From JAFAVZ01 sp036009105 (lineage in GTDB: Bacteria; Acidobacteriota; Thermoanaerobaculia; Gp7-AA8), in the NCBI GenBank assembly GCA_036009105.1, contig DASYMJ010000123.1, positions 1-7,883 on the forward strand: a stretch of DNA of 7,883 bases, in the 5' to 3' direction. The notes under the pieces were generated by a model. The model was not told the DNA's origin and made no database searches. It saw only the letters and a list, made by a program, of their open reading frames with translations. Shown here in pieces: positions 4,800 through 7,883 of this stretch. Each line of letters starts with the position of its first letter. Position 1 is the stretch's first letter. The position numbers and the translations under genes were made by a program.

Positions 4800-5962
4800 A
4801 CGCTCTCCACGATCATGGCGATGCCCTGTCCTCCGCCGATGCACGCCGTGGCCAGGCCGTACTTTTTGCCGCGGCGGCGCAGCTCGTGAAGCACGGTCAG
4901 CACGAGGCGCGTGCCGGAGGCGGCCAGCGGATGGCCCAGGGCGATCGCGCCGCCGTTGACGTTGAGCTTTTCCATGTCGATGCCGAGCTCTTTGGCGACG
5001 GCCAGCGCCTGCGCGGCGAAGGCTTCGTTGAGCTCGACCAGGTCGATGTCGCTCAGCTGCATGCCCGCCTTCTTCAGCGCGATCTTCGTGGCCGGCACGG
5101 GACCGATGCCCATGATGTCGGGATCGCAGCCGGCGATGCCCCAGGACACGATCCGCCCCAGCGGCTGGCGATCCTTCGCCTGCTCCTCGGACGCAACGAC
5201 GACCATCGCTGCCCCGTCGACGATGCCGCTGGCGTTGCCGGCGGTGACGAAGCCGTCCTTCGAGAACGCCGGCTTCAGCCTGGCCAGGCCTTCCATGGTG
5301 GTGTCGGGGCGGATGTGATCGTCGGCGCCGATCTTCTCGCCCTTGCGGCCGGCGGCGACCGGCACGATCTCCTCCTGCAGGCGGCCGCTCTTCGTGGCAT
5401 CGCTGGCGCACTGCTGGCTGCGCAGCGCGAAGCGGTCCTGCTCCGCGCGGGAGAGCTCGTACTTGCGGGCGAGGTTCTCCGCCGTCTGGGCCATGTAGAG
5501 GCCGCAATAGGTGTCGAGCAGGGCCACCATCAGCGAGTCTTCCATCGGCGCGGCGCCGAGCTTGAGCCCCTTGCGCGCGCCGCGCACCACGTACGGCGCC
5601 TGGGTCATGTTCTCCATGCCGCCGGCCAGCACGGTCTGCGCTTCGCCGAGCTGGATCTGCTCGGCGGCGTTGATGATGGACTGGATGCCGGAGCCGCAGA
5701 GGCGGTTCACGGTGAGGGCGGGGACTTCCTTCGGCACGCCCGCTTTGAGGCCGACGTGGCGCGCGCCGTAGATGGCGTCGCCCGAGGTCTGCAGGGCGTT
5801 GCCGACGATGACGTGGTCGATTTTATTGGGCTCGATGCCGCTGCGGGAGAGCGCTTCGGCGGCCGCTGCCGCGGCCAGGTCGATGGCCGAGATGTCGCTG
5901 AAGTGTCCGTTGTACTCCGCCATCGGCGTCCGGGCGCCGTTGACGATGAAGATGTCTGTCAC
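4796..5962 (-). CDS. Acetyl-CoA C-acetyltransferase (thiolase)
   Basis: The 388-residue protein is full length for a thiolase (about 390). It starts at a GTG with AAGGAG 8 bases upstream. Catalytic positions are all present: nucleophile C89 in NRLCGSG, the NEAFA motif in the C-terminal half, H344 in GHPLAASG, and C374 in CIGGGQG. The enzyme reversibly condenses two acetyl-CoA to acetoacetyl-CoA, or cleaves 3-ketoacyl-CoA, in the cytosol. The sequence cannot separate the biosynthetic (AtoB/PhaA-like) from the degradative (FadA-like) type. One small departure is alanine at 347, where HPxGxSG usually has glycine. No other fatty-acid or polyhydroxybutyrate gene is in the window, so the pathway is open. 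It lies 27 bp after the CPBP gene and overlaps the STN gene by 4 bases, so it is part of a polycistron. Confidence 0.95.
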   Translation of the reverse strand: MTDIFIVNGARTPMAEYNGHFSDISAIDLAAAAAAEALSRSGIEPNKIDHVIVGNALQTSGDAIYGARHVGLKAGVPKEVPALTVNRLCGSGIQSIINAAEQIQLGEAQTVLAGGMENMTQAPYVVRGARKGLKLGAAPMEDSLMVALLDTYCGLYMAQTAENLARKYELSRAEQDRFALRSQQCASDATKSGRLQEEIVPVAAGRKGEKIGADDHIRPDTTMEGLARLKPAFSKDGFVTAGNASGIVDGAAMVVVASEEQAKDRQPLGRIVSWGIAGCDPDIMGIGPVPATKIALKKAGMQLSDIDLVELNEAFAAQALAVAKELGIDMEKLNVNGGAIALGHPLAASGTRLVLTVLHELRRRGKKYGLATACIGGGQGIAMIVESV

Positions 5963-5989
5963 GAGGGGGCTCCTTCGGTTCCGCCGCTC

Positions 5990-6763
5990 TCAAACGCGGC
6001 GACGGCGCATCATATTCGATCGCATCAGCCAGGCTGAGCCGGCGCTCATGACCAGCAGCGTCCAGACGCTCCCCTCGATGCCGAAGACGCCGCCGGTGAT
6101 CATCGGCGAGCCGCCGCCCACGGTCCGGAAGAGGGTCGACTTCGCGGCGAAGCCGCTCACGTTGTAGCCGGCGATGGGGCCGGAGATCAGGTTCCAGGCG
6201 AGGTGCAGTCCGATGGGGCACCACAGCCGCTCGTAGCGTTCGTACGCCGCGGCGAGGAGCAGGCCGGCCACGAAGATGTTGGCCAGGGCCAGCCAGGTGA
6301 TGCCCGCGTTGCCGCCGTGCAGCGCGGCGAAAAGAAACGACGTGAAGAGGATGGCGAACCAGCGGTGCAGCTGGCGCAGCTTCTGGTAGATGTAGCCGCG
6401 GAAGACCAGCTCTTCGTTGATGGCGGCGGGGATGAAGACCACCACGAGCTCGCGCCACGGGAATCCGTCGTTGCGCGTGTGCCGTAACGAGCTGGTGAGG
6501 ATGATGAGCAGATCGGCGGCGGCCAGCAGGACGGTGGCGATGACGACGCCTTTGGCCAGCTCTTTTGCGGCGATGGCCGGCCCGACGCGCAAGCCGAGGT
6601 TCCAGTTGCCTTGCTCGCTGATGCGGATGGCCGCCGCGCTCGCCGCGACGGCGCCGATCAAGAAATACCAGTAGCTCCAGGGCAGGTGCAGGCGGGAGGC
6701 GAGGAAGCCCGCGAGCATCAGTGTGGCAAGATAAACCAACACGAACAACGCGAGCGGCGCCAC
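5990..6763 (-). CDS. CPBP (CAAX/Abi) family intramembrane metalloprotease
   Basis: The frame shows the three CPBP motifs in order: EExxxR (E117, E118, R122 in NEELVFRG), FxxxH (F145-H149) and HxxxN (H187-N191). They are numbered from a GTG at 6763 that gives 257 residues. The glutamates and histidines would form the intramembrane active site of Rce1-like proteases. Hydrophobic segments at about 3-22, 31-48, 72-90, 105-116, 136-150, 157-174 and 222-240 support a polytopic protein. The start is uncertain: the frame runs open to 7423, but the part beyond about 6810 lies antisense to the DoxX gene. The GTG at 6763 has no Shine-Dalgarno and starts within the first helix. The preceding residues RIRWLDRI would make a natural cytosolic N-terminus, but only a CTG is available there. 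Function is unknown; family members process prenylated proteins or bacteriocin-related substrates, or act in immunity. It may be the first gene of the thiolase run. Confidence 0.85.
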   Translation of the reverse strand: MAPLALFVLVYLATLMLAGFLASRLHLPWSYWYFLIGAVAASAAAIRISEQGNWNLGLRVGPAIAAKELAKGVVIATVLLAAADLLIILTSSLRHTRNDGFPWRELVVVFIPAAINEELVFRGYIYQKLRQLHRWFAILFTSFLFAALHGGNAGITWLALANIFVAGLLLAAAYERYERLWCPIGLHLAWNLISGPIAGYNVSGFAAKSTLFRTVGGGSPMITGGVFGIEGSVWTLLVMSAGSAWLMRSNMMRRRRV

Positions 6764-6814
6764 GATCCGGTCGAGCCAGCGGATGCGGCCGCCGGCCGTG
6801 CGCAGGGAGGAAGC

Positions 6815-7288
6815 ATGAAGAGGACGAGCGTCGACTGGGCCGCGCTGCTGCTGCGCCTGGCCGTGGGCCTGATCTTCCTCCCCCACGGCTGGTCCAAGGT
6901 CCTCGGCGCCGGCGGCCCCGCCGCCTTCGTCCACGACCTCCCCGGCTACGGCATCCCCGCGTTCCTGGGGTACATCGCCGCCTGGGCCGAGCTCCTCGCC
7001 GCCCCCCTGCTGATCCTCGGCCTGCTCGTCCGTCTCGATGCGTTCCTCCTGGCCTGCACCATGGGCGTCGCGGTGTTCGTGGTGCAACTGCCCGACGCGC
7101 TGCACGACGTCCCCCCCGGCACGCCCACCCTCTTCGCCGTGCTGCAAGGCACCGAACTGCCGCTGTCGCTCTTCGCCGCCTGCCTCGCCCTCACCCTGCT
7201 CGGCGCGGGCCGATTCTCCCTCGACGCGGTGCTGCGTGTCGATGAGAGGATGGGGGATCGCCTGCGGAGACGCCGACACACTGCCTGA
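6815..7288 (+). CDS. DoxX family membrane protein
   Basis: The 157-residue protein starts at an ATG with GGGAGG at 6805-6810, 4 bases upstream. Upstream in-frame sequence lies antisense to the CPBP gene and is excluded. The LLLRLAVGLIFLPHGWSKVLG start is the classic DoxX opening, with a conserved GLIFLPHGWxK helix 1. It is followed by helices at about 45-70 (GYIAAWAELLAAPLLILGLLV), 74-92 and 113-133, giving the four-helix fold. A basic tail (RLRRRRHTA) faces the cytosol by the positive-inside rule. DoxX proteins are small inner-membrane proteins linked in different bacteria to quinone-dependent or thiol oxidoreduction and stress. No partner enzyme is adjacent, so no specific role is assigned. 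It is a single gene, divergent from CPBP with about 50 bp between starts and convergent with ExbD. Confidence 0.9.
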   Translation: MKRTSVDWAALLLRLAVGLIFLPHGWSKVLGAGGPAAFVHDLPGYGIPAFLGYIAAWAELLAAPLLILGLLVRLDAFLLACTMGVAVFVVQLPDALHDVPPGTPTLFAVLQGTELPLSLFAACLALTLLGAGRFSLDAVLRVDERMGDRLRRRRHTA

Positions 7289-7327
7289 CCTCTGCGCTTC
7301 TGCACACATTGTTGCGCGGCAGGGCGG

Positions 7328-7349
7328 ACGGCAGGAGCCTTCCAGCCGT
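7328..7349 (+). terminator. Possible weak hairpin after the DoxX gene
   Basis: ACGGCAGGA (7328-7336) and TCCAGCCGT (7341-7349) pair over 9 positions with one A.A mismatch around a GCCT loop, 40 bases after the DoxX stop. No T-run follows on the plus strand, so termination here is doubtful; the stronger hairpin at 7392-7416 is the better terminator. Nothing else is visible in 7289-7384. Confidence 0.25.
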
Positions 7350-7384
7350 GCAAACCGCGGAGCTGACCGATCCATCCGGCGCAG

Positions 7385-7419
7385 AAATGAAAAACGGCGG
7401 CTCCAGGCCGCCGTTTCAT
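7385..7419 (-). terminator. Rho-independent terminator of the ExbD gene, possibly bidirectional
   Basis: A perfect GC stem, CGGCGGC (7395-7401) with GCCGCCG (7407-7413) around a 5-base loop, is extended by three A-T pairs. On the minus strand it is followed by GTTTTTCATTT, a good U-tract, 17 bp or more after the ExbD stop. On the plus strand only GTTTCAT follows, so it would be weaker for the DoxX transcript, though it lies in the convergent gap and could serve both. Confidence 0.85.
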
Positions 7420-7435
7420 GCAAAGCAAAGTCTCG

Positions 7436-7867
7436 TTACTGTACCGGCGGCGCGGGCGCCGCGTTGGGGTCTTCCACGATGATGCCGATGTTCTTCGCGC
7501 CGCTGGCCCGGGCCATGTCCAGGAAGCGCATGGTCGACTCGTAGTCGACGTCGCGCGAGCCGGAGAAGAACACCATCTTGCTGGTGTTGCCGTGCAGGAT
7601 CTCCCGGATCTTCTGGGGGAAGTCGTTCGGCGTCACCTCATCCTTGTTGATCAGGATGCGGTTCTCCGGCATCAGCCGGAGGATGATCTGGTCCTGCACC
7701 GCGGACGGAGGGAGGTTCGCCGGCGCCTTGGGCGGAACGCGGACGAGATACCCCATCTGCACCACCGGCGTGATGACCATGAAGATGATCAGGAGCACGA
7801 GCACCACGTCCACCAGCGGCGTGACGTTGATGTCGCTTCGGAGTGCACCACCACCACCTACCTGCAT
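7436..7867 (-). CDS. exbD: ExbD/TolR family biopolymer transport protein
   Basis: The 143-residue protein has a short cytosolic N-terminus with the family motif SDINVTPLVDVVLVLLIIFMV. D20 is the conserved membrane aspartate that takes part in proton flow. A single transmembrane helix (about 19-39) is followed by a periplasmic domain with VPPKAP and the usual fold ending in GIIVED. A proline-rich tail follows (AAPAPPVQ). ExbD works with ExbB and TonB (or TolR with TolQ and TolA) to turn proton motive force into work at the outer membrane. The sequence alone does not separate ExbD from TolR; ExbD is chosen as the common family name. The ATG at 7867 has GGAAGGGA about 8-10 bases upstream, in the last bases of the window. 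Its partners would lie beyond the right edge. It is the last gene of its transcript, with a strong terminator downstream. Confidence 0.9.
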   Translation of the reverse strand: MQVGGGGALRSDINVTPLVDVVLVLLIIFMVITPVVQMGYLVRVPPKAPANLPPSAVQDQIILRLMPENRILINKDEVTPNDFPQKIREILHGNTSKMVFFSGSRDVDYESTMRFLDMARASGAKNIGIIVEDPNAAPAPPVQ

Positions 7868-7883
7868 TTACGTGGTCCCTTCC

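Noticed and set aside
4886..6037. 383-codon plus-strand open frame opposite the thiolase
   Set aside because: Low-complexity H/R/G/D-rich translation typical of GC-rich antisense shadows; the minus strand encodes a complete thiolase with all catalytic residues.
6764..7423. N-terminal extension of the CPBP protein up to an ATG at 7423
   Set aside because: It runs antisense through the DoxX gene and is low-complexity E/G/Q-rich sequence without homology.

Overview
The window is GC-rich bacterial chromosome, densely packed with genes that overlap by 1-4 bases. An ExbD/TolR protein, signal peptides and a periplasmic STN domain point to a Gram-negative (diderm) cell. The gene mix (bactofilin with an M23 peptidase, TVP38-type DedA, ExbD, and a c-di-GMP-I riboswitch before a secreted hydrolase) would fit an Acidobacteriota or deltaproteobacterial-type lineage. 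That placement is inference; no marker gene fixes the taxon.

Left end (1-518): the minus strand carries the N-terminus of a secreted, probable GH18 glycoside hydrolase (1-231). Its leader holds a convincing c-di-GMP-I (GEMM-I) riboswitch aptamer (284-369). The aptamer is followed by hairpins, one of which pairs with the Shine-Dalgarno sequence. The simplest reading is translation of the hydrolase under second-messenger control. This is the most informative element in the window.

Plus-strand pair (519-1933): a CDP-alcohol phosphatidyltransferase, apparently leaderless, is coupled through GTGA to a GalT/HIT-superfamily nucleotidyltransferase.

Minus-strand block (6763 down to 1968): CPBP membrane protease, thiolase, a tiny secreted STN-domain protein and a DedA protein form a tightly spaced run, and the last three are linked by 4-base overlaps. 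After a 65-bp gap with its own extended -10 promoter inside a long dyad, an M23 peptidase and a bactofilin are coupled by TGATG. They look like a cell-shape or wall-remodelling module: the bactofilin polymer would position the membrane-anchored peptidase.

Right end: a DoxX membrane protein (6815-7288, plus) is divergent from the CPBP gene and converges on an ExbD/TolR gene (7436-7867, minus). A strong terminator lies between them. ExbB/TonB partners, if present, would lie beyond the right edge.

I saw no tRNA, rRNA, insertion sequence, CRISPR array or prophage gene. The long plus-strand open frames opposite the minus-strand block are GC-driven shadows. The possibly new biology here lies in the regulatory architecture: the riboswitch platform, the promoter dyad, and the odd architecture of the STN and bactofilin proteins. 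I saw no new multi-gene defence-type system.
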